Origin: Gemmatimonadaceae bacterium
GTDB lineage: Bacteria; Gemmatimonadota; Gemmatimonadetes; Gemmatimonadales; Gemmatimonadaceae
Length of the DNA: 64,000 nt
Assembly (NCBI GenBank): GCA_019186945.1
Contig: JABAQJ010000002.1
Coordinates: forward strand, 461,897-525,896
Reading direction: 5' to 3'
A model generated the notes under the pieces. It did not search any database and was not told the DNA's origin. It saw nothing but the letters and a program-made list of their open reading frames with translations. Shown here piece after piece: positions 53,430 to 61,471 of this stretch. Each line of letters starts with the position of its first letter. The stretch's first letter is position 1. Both the position numbers and the translations under genes were made by a program.

Positions 53430-54998
53430 ATGACTGGATCATTTTCGACGCGCGCCAAGATCGGTGGCGGACTGGCGATCGCGTTTCTTTGCGGGTTGAT
53501 ATTCGCCTCCGGGTTTGACCTGACGAAGTTCGGTTTTGCGCAGGGAAGCCGCCCGATCGTTCGGACGGCGAGCGCGATCTCGACGCCCTCCACGGTGGGC
53601 GACCTGAACAACGGGTTTACCGCGATCGCGGAAGCCGTCACGCCTGCGGTGGTGTCCATTCAGGCGGAGAAGACCGCGCGCGAGACGGTGCAGCAACAGC
53701 AGCGGAGGAATACGCCTCCCAACTTCGAGGATTTCTTCGATCAGTTCGATCCTCGCCGGCAGCAGCAACCACGTGAGGCGTCCGGGTCCGGATTCATTGT
53801 CAGTAAGGACGGATACATCCTCACCAACAACCACGTCGTCGCGGACTTCGATCTTGTGACGGTGCACCTGGTGGACCATCGTGCGTTCAAGGCGAAAGTC
53901 ATCGGCCGCGATCCGTCGACTGATGTCGCCGTCATCAAGATCGACGGCACGAATCTGCCGACCGTCGCGTTAGGCAACGACGACGCGGTGCGCATCGGCG
54001 AGTGGGTACTGGCCATCGGCAATCCGCTCGGCCTGGACTTCACCGTGACGGCAGGGATCGTGAGCGCCAAAGGACGCGGCAGCCGGGATCTCCCGAACCT
54101 CAACAACGACCCGTACGCTGTCTCGGACTTCATCCAGACGGACGCGGCGATCAATCCCGGCAACTCGGGCGGCCCACTGGTCAACGTCCGGGGCGAGGTG
54201 ATCGGCATCAACAGCGCCATCGCCTCGCAGACGGGATACTACTCGGGCTACGGGTTCGCCATCCCGATCACGCTCGCCAAGAACGTGATGGATGACATCG
54301 TCGAGCATGGCCGCGTACGGCGCGCCGTGCTGGGCATCCGTATTCAGGACGTGGAACCGGCAGATGCGGCAGTCGCCGGCCTAAAGGACATCTCCGGCGT
54401 CAAGGTCGGTGGCTACAGCGGCGACAGCTCGCCCGGAGAAAAGGCCGGGCTGCAGCCGGGTGACGTGATCGTGCGTGCCGACGGAAAGCCTGTGGACCGC
54501 GTCAGCACCCTGCAACGCATCATCCGCTCGCACCAGCCTGGCGACGTCGTGGAACTCGAGGCGATGCGCTACGGCCAGAAAAAGTCGTTCAAGGTGAAGC
54601 TGACGGAAGCCCAGCCGGAGAACGCTACGGTCGCCCGGGCGACGACACCGAACGAAGATGCCTCGAACGGTGCCACGGCGGAAAAGCTCGGCCTGACGCT
54701 GGAGCCCGTGACGCCGGAAGTGGCACGGGCCAACCGGATCCCGGATAATCGGCGCGGACTGCGAGTCGTCGGCGTTTCGCCAAACGGCGCGGCCCGCGAT
54801 AGATTCATCCCCGGCTCCGATATCATCGTGGAAGTCATGTATCCCGCGCCACGCAGACCGATCAACAGCGTTGCCGACCTGCAAAGCGTGCTCGGCAAGC
54901 TCAAGGATGGCGACTACATCAGCGTGCTGGTATACGACTCGCGCCCGAATGTGCGGGACACACGCGTGGAGAACATCAGGATCGGCGGCCAGTTCTAG
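53430..54998 (+). CDS. HtrA/DegP-family serine protease with two PDZ domains
   Basis: The protein has 522 residues from ATG 53430. An N-terminal anchor (KIGGGLAIAFLCGLIFASGF) and a Gln/Arg-rich linker precede the trypsin-like fold. The triad lies in LTNNHVVADF (His), STDVAVIKIDG (Asp) and NPGNSGGPLVNV (Ser). PDZ1 (GVKVGGYSGDSSPGEKAGLQ) and PDZ2 (LRVVGVSPNGAARD) follow. It degrades misfolded envelope proteins. The upstream 288-bp gap contains the dnaK terminator and no gene. CGTTAGGC is read in VALGNDD. Confidence 0.95.
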   Translation: MTGSFSTRAKIGGGLAIAFLCGLIFASGFDLTKFGFAQGSRPIVRTASAISTPSTVGDLNNGFTAIAEAVTPAVVSIQAEKTARETVQQQQRRNTPPNFEDFFDQFDPRRQQQPREASGSGFIVSKDGYILTNNHVVADFDLVTVHLVDHRAFKAKVIGRDPSTDVAVIKIDGTNLPTVALGNDDAVRIGEWVLAIGNPLGLDFTVTAGIVSAKGRGSRDLPNLNNDPYAVSDFIQTDAAINPGNSGGPLVNVRGEVIGINSAIASQTGYYSGYGFAIPITLAKNVMDDIVEHGRVRRAVLGIRIQDVEPADAAVAGLKDISGVKVGGYSGDSSPGEKAGLQPGDVIVRADGKPVDRVSTLQRIIRSHQPGDVVELEAMRYGQKKSFKVKLTEAQPENATVARATTPNEDASNGATAEKLGLTLEPVTPEVARANRIPDNRRGLRVVGVSPNGAARDRFIPGSDIIVEVMYPAPRRPINSVADLQSVLGKLKDGDYISVLVYDSRPNVRDTRVENIRIGGQF

Positions 54999-55035
54999 CG
55001 GCGGCCAGCTCCAGCCCAGAGAACGGTTCGTCAGA

Positions 55036-55068
55036 CAGCGGCCCGTGGACCACGTCCGCGGGCCGCTG
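55036..55068. terminator. Bidirectional terminator between htrA-type and permease genes
   Basis: CAGCGGCCCG (55036-55045) and CGGGCCGCTG (55059-55068) form a perfect 10-bp stem with a 13-nt loop. They lie between two convergent genes. Confidence 0.65.
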
Positions 55069-55084
55069 GCCACATGATGGAATC

Positions 55085-56509
55085 TCACCCGGAGTGCTCG
55101 CCTCGAAACCGCGCTCGCCAGAACAACACCCCCCCGACCAACACAAAGAGCGCCGCCCCGCCCACTACCTTCAGCTCGAACTGCCACACGCTCGGCGTCC
55201 CTGGGGGAGGAACGCAGGCAAGCCCCATCGCCAGTAGAGTCAGCAGTATCCCACTCATCCCCAAGAGGCGGATGCGCCAACGCGCCCATGCGGTCGTCGC
55301 ACCAGCACGCAAATCCGGGTCGGACAGATACACGAGAAACAGGTACACGAACGGTATGAAGTAGATCAGGATCATGGTGTCGAGCAGGACCAGGTACGCG
55401 TGCTCGACCGTCGTGCCTTTGCCGATGACCGATAGAAGGAGGAACAGCGTGGCCAGTGTCGATTGGACGAGGACGGCGACATACGGCGTCTTCCACCGGC
55501 TGTGCAATCGCCCGAAGGCCGGAGGGAAGTAGCGGTCCAACCCGATAGCGAACGCGACCCTGGCCGGACCGGCCAACCATGCGCCTACGCCGCCAAGGTT
55601 ACTCACGACGTACAGTACCGCGCTCAACGTCACGACCCACGCCAGCGAGCCCGTCGCATCAAGCCCGGCCTGTAGAGCCTGCAAGAACCCGGAGACGACG
55701 TTCACCTTCGCTGAGGGGACGATCCAAAGGACCGACGCCGTCCCCAGCAGGTAGAGCCCCACGATAGCCGGTGCGGATACGAGAACCGAACGCGGCAGCG
55801 TCCGACGGGCGTCCGCAACCTCTTCGCTCATCGTCGCCCCAAGCTCGATTCCGGTGAACGCGAAGGCGATCGACGCCCACAAGTTCAATTCCCTCCGCTC
55901 GCCAAGGTCCGGGATCACCGTACTCCAGGCAATGTCGTTCGCTGGTGAGCGCGTCACCATCGCGTAGCAGCCCAGGGCTATCAACACCAGGCCCGGGATC
56001 ACCAGGCAGATCGCCCCCACGTTCTGCAGCCACTTGCCCGTCCCCACGCCGACTACGTTGAATGCGGTCGCCAGCCACAACATCGCCAGCGTCGCGGTCA
56101 GGACGTAAGTCCAGTTGTCCTCCAGACCCGTGCCACCCTTGCCGATCGCATAGGTCGCCATCACGGCCGAAGCCATCAGAAGGTTCGGGTAATACAGAAG
56201 GTTGTTGACCCAGTAGCACCAACCGCAGAGAAACCCGTGGCCCTCGCCGAATGCCGCCTTCGTCCAGGCGTACACGCCGCCCTGCTGAGGGTGGCGCGAC
56301 GACAGTTCGGCGACGGCCAGCCCCAGCGGAACGAAGAAAAAGAGCGCCGCCAGCACCCACAGAGACAGCACGCTCGGACCGGCAGCGGCGGACGTTGCCA
56401 GCCAGCGAAGGCTCGTCACCCCGACGACGTTGAGCAGAACCAGATCGCGAAGACCGAGAACCCGTGGAAGGCGGACACCGGCCGCCGACGACGACGCAGC
56501 GCCGGTCAC
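55085..56509 (-). CDS. APC-superfamily amino acid permease
   Basis: The protein has 474 residues from GTG 56509, overlapping the aminotransferase stop (GTGA). It has about twelve helices with the APC opening LGLRDLVLLNVVGVTSLRWL. Helix 6 is TGIELGATMSEEVADARRTL, and GLDRYFPPAFGRLHSRWKTP precedes the last helices. It would import or exchange amino acids or amines. Its place behind two class III aminotransferase genes points to an amine or omega-amino-acid such as GABA; this is inference. Confidence 0.92.
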   Translation of the reverse strand: MTGAASSSAAGVRLPRVLGLRDLVLLNVVGVTSLRWLATSAAAGPSVLSLWVLAALFFFVPLGLAVAELSSRHPQQGGVYAWTKAAFGEGHGFLCGWCYWVNNLLYYPNLLMASAVMATYAIGKGGTGLEDNWTYVLTATLAMLWLATAFNVVGVGTGKWLQNVGAICLVIPGLVLIALGCYAMVTRSPANDIAWSTVIPDLGERRELNLWASIAFAFTGIELGATMSEEVADARRTLPRSVLVSAPAIVGLYLLGTASVLWIVPSAKVNVVSGFLQALQAGLDATGSLAWVVTLSAVLYVVSNLGGVGAWLAGPARVAFAIGLDRYFPPAFGRLHSRWKTPYVAVLVQSTLATLFLLLSVIGKGTTVEHAYLVLLDTMILIYFIPFVYLFLVYLSDPDLRAGATTAWARWRIRLLGMSGILLTLLAMGLACVPPPGTPSVWQFELKVVGGAALFVLVGGVLFWRARFRGEHSG

Positions 56510-57840
56510 CGGGATCCGGCGGCCAGGCACTCGTCGATGATCCCGAGCCCGGTGTCGATGTCCTGGGCGTCGACCACGAGCGGCGGTGCCAGCCGCAAGG
56601 CGCTCTTGCCCGCGCCTAACAACAGCAACCCGCGGGAAAACGCGCGCTCAACCAGCGCACGCACCACGTCGGGAGCCGGCTCACGCGTCCCCCGATCGCG
56701 GACGAACTCGATCCCGACCATCAGGCCGCGCCCACGCACGTCACCGATAATGGCGTGCTTCTCCATCAGCGCCCGCGCGCCATGAAGCAATCGCTCTCCC
56801 ATGGCGGCCGCGTTGGCCATCAATTCGGTCTCCACCGCATCGAGCGTCGCCAGCGCGGCGGCGCAGCACACCGGGTTCCCGCCAAACGTGCTCCCGTGCG
56901 CACCACCCTGCCATCGGTCAATGCTTTCGCGAGCGATCATCGCCCCGATGGGCATTCCCGATCCCAAGCCCTTCGCCGTGAGAAGGATGTCCGGTTCAAC
57001 GCCTTCGTGATCGCAGGCCCACATCTTCCCCGTCCTTCCGATTCCGCACTGGATCTCGTCGAATACGAGGAGGATGCCGTACGCGTCGCACAGCTCGCGG
57101 AGCGACCGGAGAAAACCGTCTGGCGGCACGATATACCCGCCCTCGCCCTGAATCGGCTCGACGAAGATCGCAGCCACGTCGTGCGGATCCACGTGCCGGG
57201 TGAACAGGTCGGCCCGAATGTTGTCCACGCACGCCAGACCGCAGCGATCGGCACGCGAGCACCAGGCGCATCGGTATCGGTACGCATACGGGACGTGATG
57301 CACGTCGGGAAGCAGCGGCCCGAACCCGGCGTGTTGTCGCGCCTTGCTACTCGTCAGGCTCACCGCCCCGGTCGAACGTCCGTGGAATGCTCCGTGAAAC
57401 GCCACCATCGCCGTGCGACGCGTCGAATGGCGGGCGAGCTTGATCGCTGCCTCCGTAGCCTCCGTCCCGGAATTTGTCAGGAACACACGCTTCTTCGTTG
57501 GACCAGGCGCTAGCTTCGCCAGCCGCTCGCATAACGCGGCCATGCTCTCGTAATAAAAGTCGGAGCCGCAAATGTGCAGGAATCTGGACGCGGCCTCCTG
57601 CACCGCGCTAACCACGCGAGGATGCCCGAACCCGGTCGAAGCCACCGCGATCCCGGCCATGAAATCGAGATAACGATTCCCGTCGACGTCCTCGACCATC
57701 GCTCCCTCGCCTCGCGCCACTACCAGCGGGTATTCCTTGATATAGCTGTGCGACGTCCAGGCGCGGTCGCGATCCACGATCGCCCGGGCGCGCGGGCCCG
57801 GCGGCATGGTCACCATCGCCGGATAGTTTCGCGTCGTCAT
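56506..57840 (-). CDS. Class III aminotransferase (4-aminobutyrate type)
   Basis: The protein has 444 residues. ATG 57840 overlaps the stop of the preceding aminotransferase (ATGA). PLP-fold motifs are VFLTNSGTEATEAAIKLAR, FHGAFHGRSTGAVSLT, VFDEIQCGIGRTGKMWA and the PLP-Lys in LLTAKGLGSGMPIGA. A four-Cys insertion, CAWCSRADRCGLAC, follows YAYRYR; such insertions occur in related GABA or acetylornithine aminotransferases. It most likely moves an amino group from GABA or a similar omega-amine to 2-oxoglutarate. It is the middle gene of a three-gene operon. Confidence 0.9.
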   Translation of the reverse strand: MTTRNYPAMVTMPPGPRARAIVDRDRAWTSHSYIKEYPLVVARGEGAMVEDVDGNRYLDFMAGIAVASTGFGHPRVVSAVQEAASRFLHICGSDFYYESMAALCERLAKLAPGPTKKRVFLTNSGTEATEAAIKLARHSTRRTAMVAFHGAFHGRSTGAVSLTSSKARQHAGFGPLLPDVHHVPYAYRYRCAWCSRADRCGLACVDNIRADLFTRHVDPHDVAAIFVEPIQGEGGYIVPPDGFLRSLRELCDAYGILLVFDEIQCGIGRTGKMWACDHEGVEPDILLTAKGLGSGMPIGAMIARESIDRWQGGAHGSTFGGNPVCCAAALATLDAVETELMANAAAMGERLLHGARALMEKHAIIGDVRGRGLMVGIEFVRDRGTREPAPDVVRALVERAFSRGLLLLGAGKSALRLAPPLVVDAQDIDTGLGIIDECLAAGSR

Positions 57841-59201
57841 GACTTCCTGTGTGTGAAGGTCTCGCCCCGACATTCGTCCAGAGCTGTTCGGAACCGAGAG
57901 ACAATCTCGGCAATCTCGTCGCTGCCGATCGTGAATGGCGGTGCTATCAGGACCAGATCGCCGTTCACGCCGTCAGCATGGCCGACGTTAGGCCAGACAA
58001 TCAACCCTGCGTCCTGCGCCGCCTGAGTGAAGTGCTCGGCGAACCGCTTGGCGCGTGGTATTGGTGTGCGGGTGGACTTGTCCGCCACGAACTCGATACC
58101 AGCCAGAAGTCCCCTTCCGCGGATGTCGCCGACAAGTGGGTGATCCCGCAAGACGGCGAGCGCCTCGAATAACACCGGAGACATCGCCGCCACTCGCTCC
58201 ACCAGACGGTGCGCATCGAGGTAGGACAGTGCTGCGACGCCGCCAGCACAGGTCACCGCGTGATGCGAGAACGTCTGCGCATGCACGAAGGCACCCGAAC
58301 CTTCGGCGATCGGGGCTACGACTCCCTCGGTCGCCAGAATCGCCGAGAGCGGCGCGTACCCGCCCGATAGAGCCTTGCCGATCGTGACAATGTCTGCGTT
58401 TACACCCCAATGCTCCAGAGCCAGCCACCGACCGGTACGGCCTGCCCCGCAGAGAATCTCGTCGGCAACGAACAGGACGTCGTACGCATCGCATATCTCC
58501 CTGATGCGCTCGAAGTACCCTCGCCGCGGAACGCTCGCGCCCGTCGAGCTTCCGCCCACCGGCTCGGCTATGAACGCCGCAACGGTCTCGGAACCTTCGC
58601 GACGAATCGCTTCCTCCAGAACGTCTCCGGAGCAAATTCGACAACCCGATGCCCCCGCACAGCTGCACCGATACGCATAAGGCGCAGGAATGTGCACCAC
58701 GTCCACCAGCCACTCCCGATAGAGTATCCGATAGTGCTCGCGTGCAGACGCCGACAGCGCGAGCAGCGTGTTCCCGTGATAGCTCGGCGTCAGCGCGATG
58801 ACTTTGTGCTTGGACGGACGCTTCCGCTCGACCCAGTGTTGGCGCGCAAGCTTGAGCGCCGCCTCCACGGCTTCCGATCCGCTGCCGAGGAAATAGGACT
58901 TCCCGTAGGCCGGCGATCGCTGGCACAGGTCCGACGCGAGTCGCTCGACAGGCTCGGATGTGAAGGCGGTGCCGTTGACGTAGGCCACTCTCTTTGCCTG
59001 CGCCGCCATCGCTTCCGCGATCTCGGCCACGCCGTGGCCGACGCTCACGACCATTGCACCGCCGGTAGCGTCGAGGTAGCGCCTGCCTGAGGTGTCTACC
59101 AACCAGCAGCCCTCGGCGCGATCGATCAGCGGATACGATCGCCGGAGGTTTCGGTAGAAGACGTTCGAGTCGGGATAGCGGTGTGGCTGCAGCGGTGGCA
59201 T
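57837..59201 (-). CDS. Class III aminotransferase (second, paralogous)
   Basis: The protein has 454 residues from ATG 59201, with GGAG 8 bp upstream. A longer open frame to 59348 adds residues unlike the family. Motifs are YFLGSGSEAVEAALKLARQH, PSYHGNTLLALSASA, FVADEILCGAGRTGRWLA and Lys in IVTIGKALSGGYAPLSAI. It also has a Cys cluster (RCSCAGASGCRICSG) where its neighbour has one. It may act on an omega-amino acid or polyamine. The pair are different subfamilies of one superfamily, so they may handle successive steps. CGTTAGGC at 57986 lies here on the non-coding strand. Confidence 0.9.
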   Translation of the reverse strand: MPPLQPHRYPDSNVFYRNLRRSYPLIDRAEGCWLVDTSGRRYLDATGGAMVVSVGHGVAEIAEAMAAQAKRVAYVNGTAFTSEPVERLASDLCQRSPAYGKSYFLGSGSEAVEAALKLARQHWVERKRPSKHKVIALTPSYHGNTLLALSASAREHYRILYREWLVDVVHIPAPYAYRCSCAGASGCRICSGDVLEEAIRREGSETVAAFIAEPVGGSSTGASVPRRGYFERIREICDAYDVLFVADEILCGAGRTGRWLALEHWGVNADIVTIGKALSGGYAPLSAILATEGVVAPIAEGSGAFVHAQTFSHHAVTCAGGVAALSYLDAHRLVERVAAMSPVLFEALAVLRDHPLVGDIRGRGLLAGIEFVADKSTRTPIPRAKRFAEHFTQAAQDAGLIVWPNVGHADGVNGDLVLIAPPFTIGSDEIAEIVSRFRTALDECRGETFTHRKS

Positions 59202-59351
59202 GACTCGGGCTCCGGGGCGCGGCGCCAATGTGTAGCTCGAGTGCGGTTTGTCGCCAGTAGGATCGGCTCGAACCGGTTCGCTGTACCTGAACTTCCGCCA
59301 CGAGTATTTTCCGCGCGTGTCCACCGTTTCGAACGACAACGTGGCCACGAT

Positions 59352-59433
59352 GCGGAAGTGGCGGAATTGGTAGACGCGCTGGACTTAGGATCCAGTGGGG
59401 CAACCCGTGCGGGTTCGAGTCCCGCCTTTCGCA
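59352..59433 (+). tRNA. tRNA-Leu (anticodon TAG)
   Basis: The acceptor stem pairs GCGGAAG with CTTTCGC, with one G-T pair and discriminator A. The anticodon arm is CTGGA-CTTAGGA-TCCAG with anticodon TAG. A long class II variable arm (TGGGGCAACCCGT) and T arm GGGTTCGAGTCCC follow. No CCA is encoded. Confidence 0.95.
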
Positions 59434-59478
59434 TGGGCGGCAACGTGTGTCGCAGTAAACCCTTAACCTGAGGACAGG

Positions 59479-59931
59479 ATGCCTATGCGGCCTGCGCTGT
59501 TCGCAATAGTGCTGCTATCCAGTGGCTGCTACACGTACCAGCACGTGGACACGGCGGCCGCGCCTGCTACGGCAGTCGCTAGAGTGGAACTGACGGATCA
59601 GGGATCCGTGGCGCTCACTCAGTCTCTTGGGGAGTCGGTGACCTACGTCGAAGGACCGGTCACGCAGAACGCGGGATCGTTGCTAGAAATCTCCGTGACG
59701 TCGCTCCGACGGCGTGGCAGTAACCTGATGTTCGGATGGCCGGGCGACCGCATCTCGATTCCGTCTTCGAACATTCGCGATGTGTCCTTGAGGACGATGA
59801 ACCGCGGTCGGACGACCGCGGCGGTGATCGGCGGCACCGTCGCAGCGATCGCCACGCTCGTGGTGGTAGCCAAGAGCACCAGCATTTTCGGTGGCGGCGA
59901 CGGAAAAGTCATCCGGCCCAATATCCGTTAG
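59479..59931 (+). CDS. Small lipoprotein of unknown function
   Basis: The protein has 150 residues (ATG 59479; the ATG at 59485 is equally placed behind AGGA). The lipobox L-L-S-S-G-C is at the end of a hydrophobic leader. The middle is beta-rich (ARVELTDQGSVALTQSLGES, GDRISIPSSNIRDVSLRTMN), and a hydrophobic helix near 112-128 (TTAAVIGGTVAAIATLVVVA) precedes the C-terminus. It probably sits in the periplasm or outer membrane. It follows tRNA-Leu by 45 bp and ends before a strong terminator. I recognise no family. Confidence 0.8.
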   Translation: MPMRPALFAIVLLSSGCYTYQHVDTAAAPATAVARVELTDQGSVALTQSLGESVTYVEGPVTQNAGSLLEISVTSLRRRGSNLMFGWPGDRISIPSSNIRDVSLRTMNRGRTTAAVIGGTVAAIATLVVVAKSTSIFGGGDGKVIRPNIR

Positions 59932-60002
59932 TCGGCCGGTCGTCCCAGATGCGCGACTGATTGGGTAAGCCGAACACGCCGCGGTGGAGCGTCGTGAAGC
60001 GA

Positions 60003-60030
60003 AGCGGGGCAGGATCCTTTCGGATCCTGC
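60003..60030. terminator. Strong bidirectional terminator
   Basis: GGGGCAGGATCC and GGATCCTGCCCC form a perfect 12-bp stem with loop TTTC. It lies between the small lipoprotein gene and the convergent susD-like gene, 29 bp from the latter's stop. Confidence 0.75.
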
Positions 60031-60058
60031 CCCACCTTGTTGACGCTACCTGGAGTCG

Positions 60059-61456
60059 TCAGTTGCAGACACCTTGGTACTTTGTGCCCTTCACTCCACT
60101 GAGGAACTCGTTCGATTCACGCTCCGACAAGCCGATCGGGAAAAGGCATCCCGGCAGCCTGACGGCTGTCGAGTTTGGATTCCATTCCGGATCGACGATC
60201 TTCCAGCGGTACATGTCGTTCAGGCGGCGTCCCATGAACAGCAGAGCGACGCGGCGCTCGAACTCCAGCACCTGACTGCGTGTTTTGGCAACGGCACCCT
60301 GATACGTGCCTGCAACGTATGCGGGCGCCAGTCCCTTGGTCGCACGGAAGTCGTTGATGGCGGCATCGAATCCGTTCAGGTCGTTCGCCGCGAGCTTGGC
60401 TTCGGCGATCAACAGCCGCATTTCGTTGTCGGACACGATGCGAAGGGGCGGCAGATTCGGATCGCCTGAGTATTTACAGGTTGGATCGCAATCCGCCAGG
60501 TTCACCAGCGCAATGTTCTCCTTGGAGAACGGCTCGAGCTTGCTGGTCTCGACCAGATCGGTCAGGACCATTTTCGAGGGCTTGTTCGTGGTGCCGAGGT
60601 TGACGAAGAACGTCGACGTGGTGATTTCCACGCGGTTGTTCATCTCGAAACCGAACGGCGGATTGCCCGTGTTGGTATTGGTCACGAGCACGTCGTAAGC
60701 CGTGAGCCCGGCATTCAGTGCGGCCTGCGCATCCGCGGCGTAGCCGTTGTCGGCTACGAGCGGATCCGACGGCGACGCCGGCACCGGGTTCAACTTCGCG
60801 AACACGCCCTTCGCGTGCTTCACGCGTGCGCTCATGCCCAGCAGCGTTGCCTTGTAGCTGCCGTTCATGGCGATGCCCTTCGCGATCGCGCTTTGCGCGC
60901 TGTCGTACATCTTCGACATGTTGGCCGTCCCGACTGGCGAGCCGGCTTTCGTTCTGTCGGAGATAGTGAAGTCGTCGTACATGTCCCCGATCATGGCGTA
61001 CATGACCGCCTTGTTCAGGTACGCGCGTTCGAGATTAGCCGCGTCCTTGAGCTTCCCAGCCTTCTGGAAGCCCTCGAGGAGTAGAACGGCATTGTCAGCA
61101 AGCCAACGCGCTTCGTTGACGTTGAACGAGGCGGCGTTCGTGTATTCGTTGGCTGCGTTGCCGCCGAGCCCCTGGTCCAGCTGCTGATAGTCGTCCCGCG
61201 AGCCACGGAAAATCGTCTCGTCCGTGATCGCTGCATAAGGCGTGAAAATCGACTGCAGCGCACGCACGGTGCTGTTTTCCGCACCGTTGATGATCGTTGG
61301 GGCGGCAGCAGGATCCTCCAGCGCCTCCGCCGTCACGTTGTTCGGGTTGTCGACCTCCAACAGGCTGCTGCACGCAGCGAGTGCCAGGACCGCGAGCGAT
61401 GCCGCCGTAGCGCGCACCGAGGTGCGCGCCAGGCGGGACATGGTAAGAGTTGTCAT
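60059..61456 (-). CDS. SusD/RagB-family outer-membrane lipoprotein
   Basis: The protein has about 465 residues from ATG 61456 (GGAG 9 bp upstream; an ATG at 61471 is in frame). The lipobox is L-A-L-A-A-C. TPR-like helical family features are NANEARWLADNAV-type helices, ERAYLNKAVMYAMIGDMYDD, NEMRLLIAEAKLAANDLNGF and VLEFERRVALLFMGRRLNDM. It is the surface lid that hands substrate to the adjacent SusC barrel, whose stop lies 15 bp upstream. The substrate is unknown: glycans and peptides are both known for such pairs. Confidence 0.92.
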   Translation of the reverse strand: MTTLTMSRLARTSVRATAASLAVLALAACSSLLEVDNPNNVTAEALEDPAAAPTIINGAENSTVRALQSIFTPYAAITDETIFRGSRDDYQQLDQGLGGNAANEYTNAASFNVNEARWLADNAVLLLEGFQKAGKLKDAANLERAYLNKAVMYAMIGDMYDDFTISDRTKAGSPVGTANMSKMYDSAQSAIAKGIAMNGSYKATLLGMSARVKHAKGVFAKLNPVPASPSDPLVADNGYAADAQAALNAGLTAYDVLVTNTNTGNPPFGFEMNNRVEITTSTFFVNLGTTNKPSKMVLTDLVETSKLEPFSKENIALVNLADCDPTCKYSGDPNLPPLRIVSDNEMRLLIAEAKLAANDLNGFDAAINDFRATKGLAPAYVAGTYQGAVAKTRSQVLEFERRVALLFMGRRLNDMYRWKIVDPEWNPNSTAVRLPGCLFPIGLSERESNEFLSGVKGTKYQGVCN

Positions 61457-61471
61457 GTATGATCGCTCCAT

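Noticed and set aside
59202-59348. 49-residue N-terminal extension of the second aminotransferase
   Set aside because: It is unlike the family and runs to within 4 bp of tRNA-Leu; ATG 59201 has a good GGAG site.
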